The notes beneath the pieces were generated by a model. That model saw nothing but the letters and a program-made list of their open reading frames with translations, was not told the DNA's origin and ran no database searches. Source: Paraneptunicella aestuarii (lineage in GTDB: Bacteria; Pseudomonadota; Gammaproteobacteria; Enterobacterales; Alteromonadaceae). Taken from it: 64,000 nucleotides of DNA. This document shows positions 55,509 to 64,000 of this stretch, one piece after another. Made by a program: the position numbers and the translations under genes. Location of the stretch: the NCBI RefSeq assembly GCF_019900845.1, contig NZ_CP074570.1:496001-560000 (forward strand), given 5' to 3'. The first letter of the stretch is position 1, and every line of letters begins with the position of its first letter.

Positions 55509-56792
55509 ATGAATTTATCTGTATACCTGCGTTCCATTGGGCCGGGCATAATATTCGCTGCCACCAGTATTGGTGTTTCTCATGTTGTGCAATCAACGCG
55601 CGCTGGAGCAGATTTCGGCTACAGCCTGATCGTGTTGGTGATTTTGGCTCATTTGGTGAAATGGCCGTTTTTTCAAATGGGGCCTCGTTACGCATCCGCG
55701 ACAGGTGAAAGCCTATTGCAAGGCTATCGTAAGGTTGGAACATGGGCTTACCGATTGTTTATGCTGCTCACCGTCTCAACTATGTTCATTGTTCAAGCTG
55801 CGGTAACCATCGTAGCGGCAGGTGTGCTAGCCAATATCTTCGATACAGGATGGTCAATATTTACCTGGTCAGCGCTGGTGTTGTCTGCCTGTATAGGGTT
55901 ATTGCTTTCTGGTGGTTATCGTTGGCTGGATAAGAGCTTGAAACTCATGATGGTGGTATTTGCCATTACCTGTGTTATTGCGCTTGTTGCGGTATTGGGT
56001 AAGGCGCCGGTGGCGCAAGACTGGAATAGTGTTTCTGTGGATTATTGGGCTCCTGCCAGTATCGCTTTCATGGTTGCCTTGGTTGGTTGGATGCCGACCA
56101 CTATTGAAGTGTCGGTTTGGCAATCGTTTTGGGTTGTCGAGCGCAACGCGCAATCCAATGAAAAGGGCAGTAATTCGCAAGCCTTATCTGTCAAAGATAA
56201 AAGCGCTGCCAGCGTGTTTGATTTTAATCTTGGCTATTTGTTTTGCTTGCTATTTGCCATTGTATTTGTGGTGTTGGGAGCACGTTTATTGTTTGGCAGT
56301 GGTGAAACGTTAAGTGGCAGTGCGATAGGTTTTTCTGCTCAACTGATTCAGATCTTTGTCTCTGCCTTAGGGGATTGGAGCAAACCCGTTGTTAGCCTAT
56401 TGATTTTTGTTGCCATGTTTTCAACCTGTATTGCGGTGGCTGATGGCTTTAGCCATGTCGTGAGTCGCGCTGTGCAGGGACATGAGTCATCTCATGTCGA
56501 TTCATTGAAACAGCATCATAAGTGGTATCGTATTTGCGTGTTGTTGATGGCTGTCGGTGGATGGTTAGTGATATTTTGGTTTTCTGGCCAGCTTAAAAGT
56601 TTGATTGATTTTGCGACCACCATTTCTTTCGTTTTCGCGCCTTTCTTTGCTTATATCAATATTAAAGCCATGCATCTTCCAGTGATTCCGGAGGAAGCTA
56701 AATTGACAAAGAACTTCATGCTGTATACCTGGGCTTGTTTTGCTCTGTTACTGGCCTTTAGCTGTTTTTATGTGATGTGGCGCTTCTTTTAG
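55509..56792 (+). CDS. Nramp-related membrane transporter lacking the metal motifs
   Basis: 427 residues with about eleven membrane segments in the Nramp/LeuT layout. In classic Nramp proteins TM1 reads DPGN and TM6 reads MPHN, both metal ligands. Here the equivalent stretches read AATSIGVSHVV and GWMPTTIEVSVW, so the metal-binding Asp, Asn and His are missing. The permease may carry Mg2+ or a non-metal substrate, as do some divergent Nramp-related proteins. It is divergent from a LacI gene and followed by a TonB receptor, which hints at a nutrient-uptake regulon. Confidence 0.8.
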   Translation: MNLSVYLRSIGPGIIFAATSIGVSHVVQSTRAGADFGYSLIVLVILAHLVKWPFFQMGPRYASATGESLLQGYRKVGTWAYRLFMLLTVSTMFIVQAAVTIVAAGVLANIFDTGWSIFTWSALVLSACIGLLLSGGYRWLDKSLKLMMVVFAITCVIALVAVLGKAPVAQDWNSVSVDYWAPASIAFMVALVGWMPTTIEVSVWQSFWVVERNAQSNEKGSNSQALSVKDKSAASVFDFNLGYLFCLLFAIVFVVLGARLLFGSGETLSGSAIGFSAQLIQIFVSALGDWSKPVVSLLIFVAMFSTCIAVADGFSHVVSRAVQGHESSHVDSLKQHHKWYRICVLLMAVGGWLVIFWFSGQLKSLIDFATTISFVFAPFFAYINIKAMHLPVIPEEAKLTKNFMLYTWACFALLLAFSCFYVMWRFF

Positions 56793-56942
56793 TTAGTGCT
56801 CAGTTATCTGTGTTCTATTGTTGTTGTGTTCGTATTGGTGGTTTCATTACAAGCTATTGAGACCCTTTGGTGCCCGTGTTACAGTCCGCGCCGGTAAAAA
56901 ATTAGCACTCTCTATTTCTTTGACTGACAGAAACTCATTACT

Positions 56943-59030
56943 ATGGCAAGAACATCATCCTGTATTTCTACATCACCAATCTTTGTAATTGCGGCTTTTT
57001 CAACCCTGACTTTTTCGGGTTTTTCTTTGGCAGATCCTGCAACAGAGAATAAGACCCTGTTGCTTGACGATATTGAGCGAGTGGTTGTCAGTGCTCAACG
57101 ACAAGATTCCTTGCTACTGGATGAAAGCAGTAATGTCAGCGTGTTGAATAATGCCGACATCAAGCTGATAGACGCAACACATATCAATGAGTCGCTTATG
57201 CGAATTCCTGGAGTATGGATAAGCCGGGGTAATGGTCAGGAACACTTAACAGCAATTCGTTCGCCTGTCTTGGCTGGAGCGGGAGCTTGTGGTGCTTTTT
57301 ATATGGCTGAAGATGGCATCTCGCTGCGTGCTCCGGGCTTTTGTAACGCCAATCAATTATTTGGTGTTAACAGCGAGCAAGCGAGCCAAATCGAAGTAAT
57401 TCGTGGCCCAATGAGCACCTTATATGGTGCGAATGCATTACACGGCATGGTGAACGTTATCTCACCCGATGCCACTTCGCTGCCTGAGTTGGGATTAGCG
57501 CTGGAAGCGGGGGCTCATGGCTATACTCGTGGCAAGTTCACTGTTTCAAAGCAAATGAATGAACATGCTTTTGCTGCTTATGGACATGCAACTCAAGACG
57601 ATGGCTATAAGGACGATAGCGGCTACGGGCAGCAGAAATTGAATCTGGTTCACCAATTTCATAGCAATGAGTGGCAGGTGAAGAACTTGTTGTCTTTTAC
57701 GAATTTGAACCAGGAAACTGCGGGATTTATTGAAGGTTTTGAGGCTTATAAAGATCCCTCTCTCAAGGAAAGTAATCCTAACCCTGAAGCGTATCGCGAT
57801 AGCCAATCATTTCGTGGTTACAGTCAATGGCGCTATCAAACTCAGGACAATGAGTATTATCAAATTACACCTTATGTACGTTATCACGACATGACCTTCC
57901 TGATGCATTTTGTGCCTTGGAAACCCGTTGAAAACAACGGTCATAAAAGCGTGGGAATGCAAATGCAGTATTATCGAAAATTCAACGATATCGAGCTGAT
58001 TAGTGGTCTGGATTGGGACTTTACCCAGGGCTGGTTGTCTGAAGTTCAGGAACAAGGATTCGCCCCTCATTTGCCGCAAGGCACTCATTATGACTATGAA
58101 GTCGACGCTGCAAATTGGTCTCCTTTTGTGAATGTGTCATGGCAAGTATCAAATGAATTAACCATTGATGCCGGCATTCGCTACGACGACACCGAGTACG
58201 ACTACAACACGCTGGCTCCTGCGGGTTCGGCCTGTGCGCCAGCAGTGAATAATTGCCGCTTTATACGCCCTCAGGATCAAGGAGTTTCTTTTTCGGATTG
58301 GTCGGTTCGCTTGGGAAGCAATTATGCCGTAGCGCAGAATCATAGAATTTATGCGCAATATGCTCGTGGTTTTAGACCGCCTCAGGCTACTGAACTATTC
58401 CGTTTGCAAGATGGGCAGCAAATCACGCAGTTGGATTCAGAATATATGGAATCCTTTGAAATTGGGGTTCGTGGTGCGGCTGAAAACTGGTTTTACGATG
58501 TTACCTGGTTCGATATGAGCAAGAAGAATCATATTTTTCAGGATACTCAACGGCAAAATATCGATAATGGTGAAACCGATCATAAAGGTGTTGAGCTGGC
58601 CGTAAAATGGCAGTTTTTACCAGAATGGTACGCTTCTGCCAGTGCCACTTTTGCCGAGCATAAATACGCGAATGATATTCAAATCAGCTTTTCTGGCAGC
58701 ATTTTGGGCAATGAAATTGATACTGCGCCAGACAAGATCGCTAATGCTGTGATTGGGTGGCGTTCTGAACAAGGGCATAGTGCTGAATTAGAATGGGTTT
58801 TGATGGGAGATTATTACGTTAACCCTGAGAATACGGCTCAATACGCGGGGCATGAATTAGTGAATTTACGTGCTGCATGGCAAGTGTCTGAACAATGGAC
58901 ATTATCGGCTCGCTTATTGAATCTATTTGATAAGGATTACGCGGAACGCGCAGATTTCGGTTTTGGTAATTACCGATATTTTGTAGGGGAGCCAAGAGCT
59001 TTGTATGTCTCGGTTGGTTATCAGCTGTAG
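56943..59030 (+). CDS. TonB-dependent outer-membrane receptor
   Basis: 695 residues. Export signal at about 1-30, a TonB box region near IERVVVSAQRQ, a plug domain (about 50-165, with SVLNNADIKLID and MSTLYGANALHGMVNVIS) and a beta-barrel ending LYVSVGYQL. Two Cys pairs (GACGAFYMAEDG...GFCN and CAPAVNNC) probably form disulfides in plug and loop. The ligand is unknown; it could be a siderophore, a cobamide or a glycan. It follows the Nramp-related gene by 150 bases on the same strand. Confidence 0.9.
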   Translation: MARTSSCISTSPIFVIAAFSTLTFSGFSLADPATENKTLLLDDIERVVVSAQRQDSLLLDESSNVSVLNNADIKLIDATHINESLMRIPGVWISRGNGQEHLTAIRSPVLAGAGACGAFYMAEDGISLRAPGFCNANQLFGVNSEQASQIEVIRGPMSTLYGANALHGMVNVISPDATSLPELGLALEAGAHGYTRGKFTVSKQMNEHAFAAYGHATQDDGYKDDSGYGQQKLNLVHQFHSNEWQVKNLLSFTNLNQETAGFIEGFEAYKDPSLKESNPNPEAYRDSQSFRGYSQWRYQTQDNEYYQITPYVRYHDMTFLMHFVPWKPVENNGHKSVGMQMQYYRKFNDIELISGLDWDFTQGWLSEVQEQGFAPHLPQGTHYDYEVDAANWSPFVNVSWQVSNELTIDAGIRYDDTEYDYNTLAPAGSACAPAVNNCRFIRPQDQGVSFSDWSVRLGSNYAVAQNHRIYAQYARGFRPPQATELFRLQDGQQITQLDSEYMESFEIGVRGAAENWFYDVTWFDMSKKNHIFQDTQRQNIDNGETDHKGVELAVKWQFLPEWYASASATFAEHKYANDIQISFSGSILGNEIDTAPDKIANAVIGWRSEQGHSAELEWVLMGDYYVNPENTAQYAGHELVNLRAAWQVSEQWTLSARLLNLFDKDYAERADFGFGNYRYFVGEPRALYVSVGYQL

Positions 59031-59041
59031 TAAAACCCAAC

Positions 59042-59068
59042 AGGATGGCGGCTTAATCTGCCATCCTT
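59042..59068 (+). terminator. Terminator after the TonB receptor
   Basis: AGGATGGC-ggcttaatct-GCCATCCT followed by TTGTATT. It lies between the convergent receptor and parB-like genes. Confidence 0.75.
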
Positions 59069-59087
59069 TGTATTAAAACGCTTAAAG

Positions 59088-60182
59088 TCAGGCTGCGGAA
59101 TCCTGACTCGCTTGTTGTTCAAGGTAGCTGATCACATTCGCAATTGCCTGATTCACTTCTTCTCGATTATTCCAATCAAGTGCATTCCAATCGACGCCGA
59201 CATTCATTTGTAGAATGTTGCATTCAAAGAGTTGTTTGACAATGTTCGGGTCGGAAATGTTCTTGAATTGAAACGGCTTGTCTTGTTTGAGAGCCGGAGC
59301 TTTGTCGCCACTTAAACGTTCTCTGATTAATCGATTAATCTCTTTTTTATCGAGCACATTAAACAGCTGGCGTTGATGTTTTTCTGCGTATTCGGCTTCG
59401 GCATCCAATACCACTTTCTTGGCTTTGGTGAGTGGTAAACTCAAGCCGCGCTCATATAACTCAGTCACACAAGGGTAGCGTGTTAATACGTTGTAGTTAT
59501 CGTAAGCACCCATTGAAATGCCCATTAAACTGGCATTGTCGCGCACGGTCAGCTTCTTTTGCCCTAGTTGCATTCTGGCGTTCGACAATTCTTCCAATTC
59601 CAATTGTGCAGCCACAAAAGCCGTTAGTTTGCCATATTGTGGCAGGTCAACCCGGCTGGCATTTTCCTGAAATTGTTTGGTGCTTTTTAGCAATGGAGGA
59701 CGGTCGTACACTTTGAATTGAGCGGCTGCGCCACTGCCAAAGGTGTAGATCATGGCGAAGAAGCGTCGATGACCCGTAAGAATCTGATACTGCCCGTTAC
59801 CGAGAGGATAGATGCTTGGCGCGTGAATGAGTTCGGAAACGGCAATGTGTTTGGAGAGTTCTATAATGCTTTCGATACTGTCTGCCGCTTTTTTCCAATC
59901 TTCGGAGCCTTTTTCACAACAGTTAATAAAGCATGCTTTGCCAACAATGACCTTATTTTCTGCTTTGTACAGTTCTAGTAACTGGCGTTTGGAAAGTTTA
60001 CGGCTGGTGAGCTGTTTGGCGTGTTCATCGCTAATTATAACGGAGGGTAAAAAGCGGGCGTTGTCGGGGTCTGGAACGATATGACTGAGAAAAATAGCCC
60101 GATAATCCACCCTTTCAGCTTCAACAGAGTTGTGCTGTCGCAGCGAAGTAAGTAACTGCTCCTTTAATCCAAATTTTGTCAT
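59088..60182 (-). CDS. ParB/RepB-like partition or DNA-binding protein
   Basis: 364 residues. PDPDNARFLPS near 36-46 is the ParB box I region and IYPLGNGQYQILTGHRRFFAMI near 128-149 holds the GHRRxxA CTP-binding motif. A HTH-type region (TVRDNASLMGISMGAYDNYNVLTRYP) follows. This resembles plasmid and phage ParB proteins more than chromosomal ParB. There is no parA next to it and the flanks are ordinary genes, so it is an orphan, possibly a relic of a plasmid or prophage. Confidence 0.75.
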   Translation of the reverse strand: MTKFGLKEQLLTSLRQHNSVEAERVDYRAIFLSHIVPDPDNARFLPSVIISDEHAKQLTSRKLSKRQLLELYKAENKVIVGKACFINCCEKGSEDWKKAADSIESIIELSKHIAVSELIHAPSIYPLGNGQYQILTGHRRFFAMIYTFGSGAAAQFKVYDRPPLLKSTKQFQENASRVDLPQYGKLTAFVAAQLELEELSNARMQLGQKKLTVRDNASLMGISMGAYDNYNVLTRYPCVTELYERGLSLPLTKAKKVVLDAEAEYAEKHQRQLFNVLDKKEINRLIRERLSGDKAPALKQDKPFQFKNISDPNIVKQLFECNILQMNVGVDWNALDWNNREEVNQAIANVISYLEQQASQDSAA

Positions 60183-60848
60183 ACTGACGTCTTCTGACCT
60201 CTAATCATGCAAGTGCTCGTGAAACACTCGACTTTTGTGTACTACCAAACCACAAGTGCAAGTGGACGAGTCCAGGTTAAATGCAGAGTGCTTTCAAGCA
60301 CTCTTTTGATTAACTATAGACGCGTAATATAGAGCTTACGGAATACTGACCTAAAAATGTTTCTTTTCATGTTGAATGTGTCTGCACATCAGTTTGTATA
60401 AATCAAAAATAGATCAAGTTCTCGTTAAGAAATACCGAATACTCTCGGTTGCCTTAATAATAACCAATGAAACGCGTCATATCTACATGGATTATATCCG
60501 TGTCTTAATTTTATGACTCGTTAAAACTTGTTTTTGTTCGGTTATTTTATTGAAAATGATAGGAAAATATTTCTCATTGTTATGCCCTTTTATTATCGCA
60601 TTGTAATTTTTGGGGTTTAATAATGTCCCTTTTGGGTGTTTCTTGTTTTACATTTTTATGCTTAACAATCAAACAGTTGTTAGTGTTTTTAAGCAAAATG
60701 CCAAGGTGGTGTATTTTTATTGCTTTTGGTGGAATAAACGGCTTTTGGAGACCAATTTCTTGACCCTTATGAATAATCCCGTATAGTGGCTGAGTTCGAA
60801 AATTTTTACCGTTCGAGCTGAAGTCGTTTTCATGGTAGGAGATAGTTA
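60183..60848. other. Long intergenic region
   Basis: About 665 bases, strongly AT-rich, with no reading frame or hairpin I can support. TAGGAG at 60837-60842 is the ribosome binding site of the next gene. Possible homes for promoters or a small RNA remain open. Confidence 0.5.
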
Positions 60849-61088
60849 ATGAAGTTAACGCAAGAAAATCTGGAGTTGGTTAAATGGGCTTTTTTGCAAG
60901 GCTATCGTCAGGGTTATAACGATTCTGAAAACGGTGTTTACATCGACGAAGAACAACTGGCTATTCACTTTCTTGAAATGTCTGAAATGGCAGATGCTGA
61001 ATCAGTTGATAGCTCATCTACTTCTCGCTCTCATTCTTCCCTTGCATCTACCGCACAGCAAAAGGTACTGGATTTAGAGTTAAGCTAA
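60849..61088 (+). CDS. Small acidic hypothetical protein
   Basis: 79 residues, starting MKLTQENLELVKWAFLQGYRQGYNDSENG, with a strong TAGGAG ribosome binding site 6-7 bases upstream. No signal peptide or membrane segment; the second half is Ser-rich. The YRQGYND repeat-like pattern is common in small proteobacterial unknowns. No function can be given. Confidence 0.65.
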   Translation: MKLTQENLELVKWAFLQGYRQGYNDSENGVYIDEEQLAIHFLEMSEMADAESVDSSSTSRSHSSLASTAQQKVLDLELS

Positions 61089-61184
61089 TCTTATTGGTTC
61101 TATGATCGCGTTTGCTTCCTTGTTTATTAACGTTTCGCGCGTTATTTTGTTCTTCTCAGGCTCTTTGTCCCTCTTAATCTCGTC

Positions 61185-61541
61185 ATGGATAAAGTAATGA
61201 AGCAAAATTCTCAATACGTCCGAATATGGCGTACAGCTATGCAGATCCCTAAAGGCAAGGTTGCCAGTTACGGTCAGGTCGCTGACCTGGCTGGGTTGCC
61301 GGGAAGAGCTCGCTTGGTCGGAAAGGCAATGGGCTATGTGCCTGATGATATGATCGTTCCCTGGTATCGAGTGCTACGTTCTAATGGGCAAATCGCCTTT
61401 CCCGCGGGTTCAGAATATGCCGAGCGACAAAAAGGATTGCTGCAGGAAGAAGGCGTGGCTGTATTCAATAACCGGGTTAAGCTAGCCGAATTTCAATGGC
61501 AACCTGATTTGGCTGAGTTGCTATTTAATCTGGATTACTAA
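61185..61541 (+). CDS. Alkyltransferase-like protein (ATL)
   Basis: 118 residues of the DNA-binding half of O6-methylguanine methyltransferase. The active-site Cys is replaced: PWYRV at 59-63 instead of PCHRV. ATL proteins bind O6-alkylguanine and flag it for nucleotide-excision repair, with Trp in place of Cys as here. YGQVADLAGLPGRARLVGKAMG is the HTH and arginine-finger block. Together with the alkA-ogt pair at 9159-11023 the genome has three layers of alkyl repair. A start at ATG 61197 (MKQNSQYV) is also possible. Confidence 0.92.
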   Translation: MDKVMKQNSQYVRIWRTAMQIPKGKVASYGQVADLAGLPGRARLVGKAMGYVPDDMIVPWYRVLRSNGQIAFPAGSEYAERQKGLLQEEGVAVFNNRVKLAEFQWQPDLAELLFNLDY

Positions 61542-61568
61542 GCTCTCTAAGCGTTTTCGATGGATTGG

Positions 61569-61748
61569 TTAATCATCGATACTCTTCACAATCATGGTCA
61601 TTTGATCCACGGTGACATCTGAAGGACACACCCCTTTATTCACCAATTCCGTGCGCAATTTTTCAGGCCGGGTTCGCCATGAACGATTAAAGTTCACTTC
61701 AATATAGCGACGTAATTGTTTTTGCAGGTTTCTGGTTAGGCAAGCCAT
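61569..61748 (-). CDS. Small hypothetical protein
   Basis: 59 residues from ATG 61748 (MACLTRNLQKQLRRYIEVNFNRSWR); GAGGTGT is 4-10 bases upstream, which favours it over ATG 61754. Basic N-terminal half, then a short acidic helix. No family recognised. Convergent with the ATL gene. Confidence 0.5.
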   Translation of the reverse strand: MACLTRNLQKQLRRYIEVNFNRSWRTRPEKLRTELVNKGVCPSDVTVDQMTMIVKSIDD

Positions 61749-62246
61749 AAACACACCTCGTTTACTACTTGGTTATACCTTGGTTATCGTCTCATTCTGC
61801 TTGTTGCTAAAGCAAAAATAGGCAGCATAACTATCAATAAAACTTAACTTCATGAAACATCTATTATTTAAATTAACGAATGAGTGAGAAAATATACATA
61901 AGTCTTTAGTCCTAAGTTTAAGACCTTTAGATATACCTTATGAGTTGGATTAATAAGTGGGATGAATGCGTAAGGTGGAAATAGAGAGAGTAACAGGGCG
62001 GGATTCCACTTTGTTCAATAACTAATCAACGGATAATAATCTAAAGTTTCAGTCGTTAGTGCGTGTAGAACTTGTTCAACCGCACACTGTATTCAGCATT
62101 ATTTTCCTTACTTTGATGTTACAGTAGCTCAATATTTAAACTTAATAACCTGATTAAATATGTGGGATCTCGCCCTGGAGAGAGTAATGTGAAAGGTAAT
62201 TTGGGAAGAAAGGCGTGTTGCTTTCCTTCCCAGATCACTGATTAAC
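61749..62246. other. Intergenic region with one hairpin
   Basis: AT-rich, with no gene seen. GGGAAGAAAG and CTTTCCTTCCC at 62203-62231 pair with one bulge and sit 15 bases beyond the end of the next minus-strand gene, so they may form its terminator (weak T run). Confidence 0.45.
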
Positions 62247-62696
62247 TTAGTTTTTTGATTCAACGTAAGCTTTTAATCCAGCAGAGATAATCATTAACCA
62301 ACCTTGTCCCAGGAATTGGCGAGCACCTTCAGAGACCGGGCCATAGATATGGTCGTCAATGTGTACCAGCGTGCCATTTTTATATGGATGGAAGGTGAGT
62401 TTCAGCATATCCGTTGCCGGGCCACCATATTGAGGCTTAAGGTTGCCGACGAACTCAATGAAATTGCCAGGGTAAAAACTGGTGATGGTGAACCACAAGT
62501 TTTCTGCACCAGCCGGGTTGCTTTCATACAAGCGACCGCCAGTTCTTAATTCAAGATTAATTCGGGAATTGTCTAAGGCGTTGAATTGCGGCGCCCACCA
62601 GTTTTGAATTTCTTGCGTAAATGCTTTCCACACTACGTCTGGTTTTGCGTTAATCGGCACTTGGTTTTCAATATGTAGTGCGTTCATTGTTGCCAT
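62247..62696 (-). CDS. SRPBCC/AHSA1-like protein
   Basis: 149 residues with the START-like fold pattern of AHSA1 relatives: HIENQVPINAKPDVVWKAFTQEIQNWW (start of the first strand and helix), FTITSFYPGNFIEFVGNL in the middle and the C-terminal helix GARQFLGQGWLMIISAGLKAYVE. Such proteins bind hydrophobic ligands or co-chaperone clients; the role here is unknown. Solitary gene. Confidence 0.85.
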   Translation of the reverse strand: MATMNALHIENQVPINAKPDVVWKAFTQEIQNWWAPQFNALDNSRINLELRTGGRLYESNPAGAENLWFTITSFYPGNFIEFVGNLKPQYGGPATDMLKLTFHPYKNGTLVHIDDHIYGPVSEGARQFLGQGWLMIISAGLKAYVESKN

Positions 62697-63031
62697 AATG
62701 GAAGTTTCCTGTAGTCAAAATATCAATATGTGAATGGGGTGAATGCTGCGCTTGCCCTGTTCGACTGCATTGGGAAATTTCCCTTGTTTTGTTGCAGTTA
62801 GTCAGCAGTGAGTCACAGTGAGCGACATCAAAATGCGCAGCAATAAAGAGGAATGACTACCTTCAAGGCATCACTCATCTGGAATTCTTTTCATGCTTTC
62901 TGGAAATTTAATATTCGCTTAAATGACTTTAAGCGATGCTTGCTTCCAACACCCATTCAAGCGGTAACAAAATGTCACATGGATGGTAAAAAATCAACCG
63001 TGTTGAGCTCGTGGGAGAGAATTAATTTGGG
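62697..63031. other. Intergenic region
   Basis: About 335 bases. A plus-strand 60-codon frame (62853-63035) has no ribosome binding site and no motif, so I treat this as non-coding. Confidence 0.5.
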
Positions 63032-63802
63032 CTAAAGATCCATGTCGGGAGGCGTTTGAAGCCCTATCGTGGGCTGGTTTAATAACACTTCACGTTCTTT
63101 CCAGTCGGGTAAGAAGCGAGTCATAAGGTCTTTAAAGTGTTGATTGTGATAGCGTTCATGCAAATGAACCAACTCGTGAACTAACACATACTCCAGGCAA
63201 TCGGGATGCTTCTTGGCAAGTTCAAGGCTTAACCAAATGCGCTTTGCCTGAATATTACAGGTTCCCCAACGGGTGCGCATTTTCTTGATACCCCAATCAT
63301 CCACTGTTTTGCCAACAATAGGTTGCCATTTTTGCAATAATGCCGGAATGGCTTTTTTGAGCTGACGGCGATAAAGGTTGTCGAGCAACTTTTCTTTATC
63401 AGAAGCGGTATATTTTGAAGGCACCATCATCAATATGGACTGATCCGACGTGGTGCGAATCGATGAGCGTTCCAATGAGTGGCTAACTTGTAGCGTATAA
63501 GCCTGACCCCAAAGAGGATGCAGCTCACCGGTCTCAAAATGCAATTTGGGTTGGATATGTTGTGCAAGTTCGTTTTTGCGTTGCAATATCCATTGGTGGT
63601 TGTTGCGCATGAATTGCTGCACTGCGCTGTCGGGCAAATAGTGTGGCGCAGATATGCGGACTAAACCATCTTGCGCATTCACTTTTAATCGTAAGGTTTT
63701 CATTGCCTTGCGATGCACTTCCACTTCCATACCAAACCATTGGTGTTTGCTCACCTGAGTTTTGGGCTTGGTGCTTTTAGCGGAAGAGAAGAATCGGTTC
63801 AA
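63032..63802 (-). CDS. YgjP-like zinc metalloprotease (M48-related, DUF45)
   Basis: 256 residues. HELVH at 209-213 is the zinc-binding HExxH motif, followed by LHERYHNQHF, whose His supplies a further ligand. MRTRWGTCN near 175-183 is the conserved family block. No signal peptide, so it is cytosolic. YgjP/UTP-pyrophosphatase-like members are widespread, with no well-established substrate. Confidence 0.9.
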   Translation of the reverse strand: MNRFFSSAKSTKPKTQVSKHQWFGMEVEVHRKAMKTLRLKVNAQDGLVRISAPHYLPDSAVQQFMRNNHQWILQRKNELAQHIQPKLHFETGELHPLWGQAYTLQVSHSLERSSIRTTSDQSILMMVPSKYTASDKEKLLDNLYRRQLKKAIPALLQKWQPIVGKTVDDWGIKKMRTRWGTCNIQAKRIWLSLELAKKHPDCLEYVLVHELVHLHERYHNQHFKDLMTRFLPDWKEREVLLNQPTIGLQTPPDMDL

Positions 63803-63992
63803 CGTCGCGGCTCTGTAGTTTTGTCGAGTTATGGTAACAGATAAATCCTGTATGTCTTTTCCTTATCTTTCAATTTTAGAGCGGTTATATCTTCATTGTT
63901 ATCAATATTAATACTATTTAATAGTTTTTATCTGTTGACCATCCATCAATAAAAACTATTATGTAGATATATTTGATGTTCAGGAAAGGAAA

Positions 63993-64000
63993 ATGGCTAA
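63993..64000 (+). CDS. Start of a gene cut by the window edge
   Basis: ATGGCTAA preceded by AGGAAAGGA at ideal spacing. Only two codons are visible, so nothing can be said of the product. Confidence 0.5.

Noticed and set aside
61749..62246. Possible small RNA gene
   Set aside because: Only one bulged hairpin is visible, and no promoter or conserved element can be identified by eye.

Overview
The window reads as chromosome of a marine gammaproteobacterium of the Alteromonadales type. The basis is gene content and order seen here: rpmE / priA / ftsN-hslV-hslU, glmU and glmS close together, ubiD-fre, ilvY divergent from ilvC, several TonB-dependent receptors, two methyl-accepting chemotaxis proteins, and an intergenic palindrome family. 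GC is moderate and codon use looks even except in the AT-rich cassette gene at 18529-19212. Genus-level placement is not possible from the sequence alone.

Layout. 1-7.2 kb is core: 3'-truncated maeB, rpmE, priA, three tandem copies of a palindromic repeat, ftsN, then heat-shock-type hslVU. 7.2-13.1 kb holds an NTF2-like secreted protein, a serine hydrolase, an alkylation-repair pair (Ada-AlkA fusion overlapping ogt) and two tandem EamA exporters. 13.3-18.1 kb is amino-sugar metabolism: glmU, a GNAT, a DeoR regulator and glmS.

18.15-22.73 kb is the accessory region and the most unusual part. Directly downstream of glmS, at the expected attTn7 position, are what look like Tn7-type transposon ends: close-packed 20-bp repeats on one side and widely spaced inverted copies on the other. 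Between them lie an orphan integron gene cassette with a complete attC site, a second diverged copy of the last 166 bp of the glmS/attTn7 region, and two Fic AMPylase genes in an exact 1,420-bp tandem duplication, each copy with its own operator-like palindrome and its own transposon-like end. No transposase, integrase or tns gene is present, so this is a decayed or non-autonomous island.

22.7-29.2 kb: a second serine hydrolase, then a tight three-gene operon of a ferritin-like (VioB/RebD-type) protein, a LodA-like quinoprotein oxidase and its LodB-like flavoprotein, followed by two small Cys-rich or polar ORFs. 29.5-45.6 kb: patatin phospholipase, two chemoreceptors, FkbM methyltransferase, trmL, lysophospholipase, LD-carboxypeptidase, ubiD-fre, a nucleotidyltransferase, a small outer-membrane-type protein and a fatty acid desaturase.

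46-64 kb: a ZnuD-like zinc receptor with His-rich loops preceded by a near-perfect Zur box; comM; ilvY-ilvC; a LacI / ROK fructokinase / Nramp-related permease / TonB-receptor group with palindromic operator candidates; a lone ParB-like gene; an alkyltransferase-like protein; SRPBCC and YgjP-like proteins; and the first codons of a further gene at the right edge.
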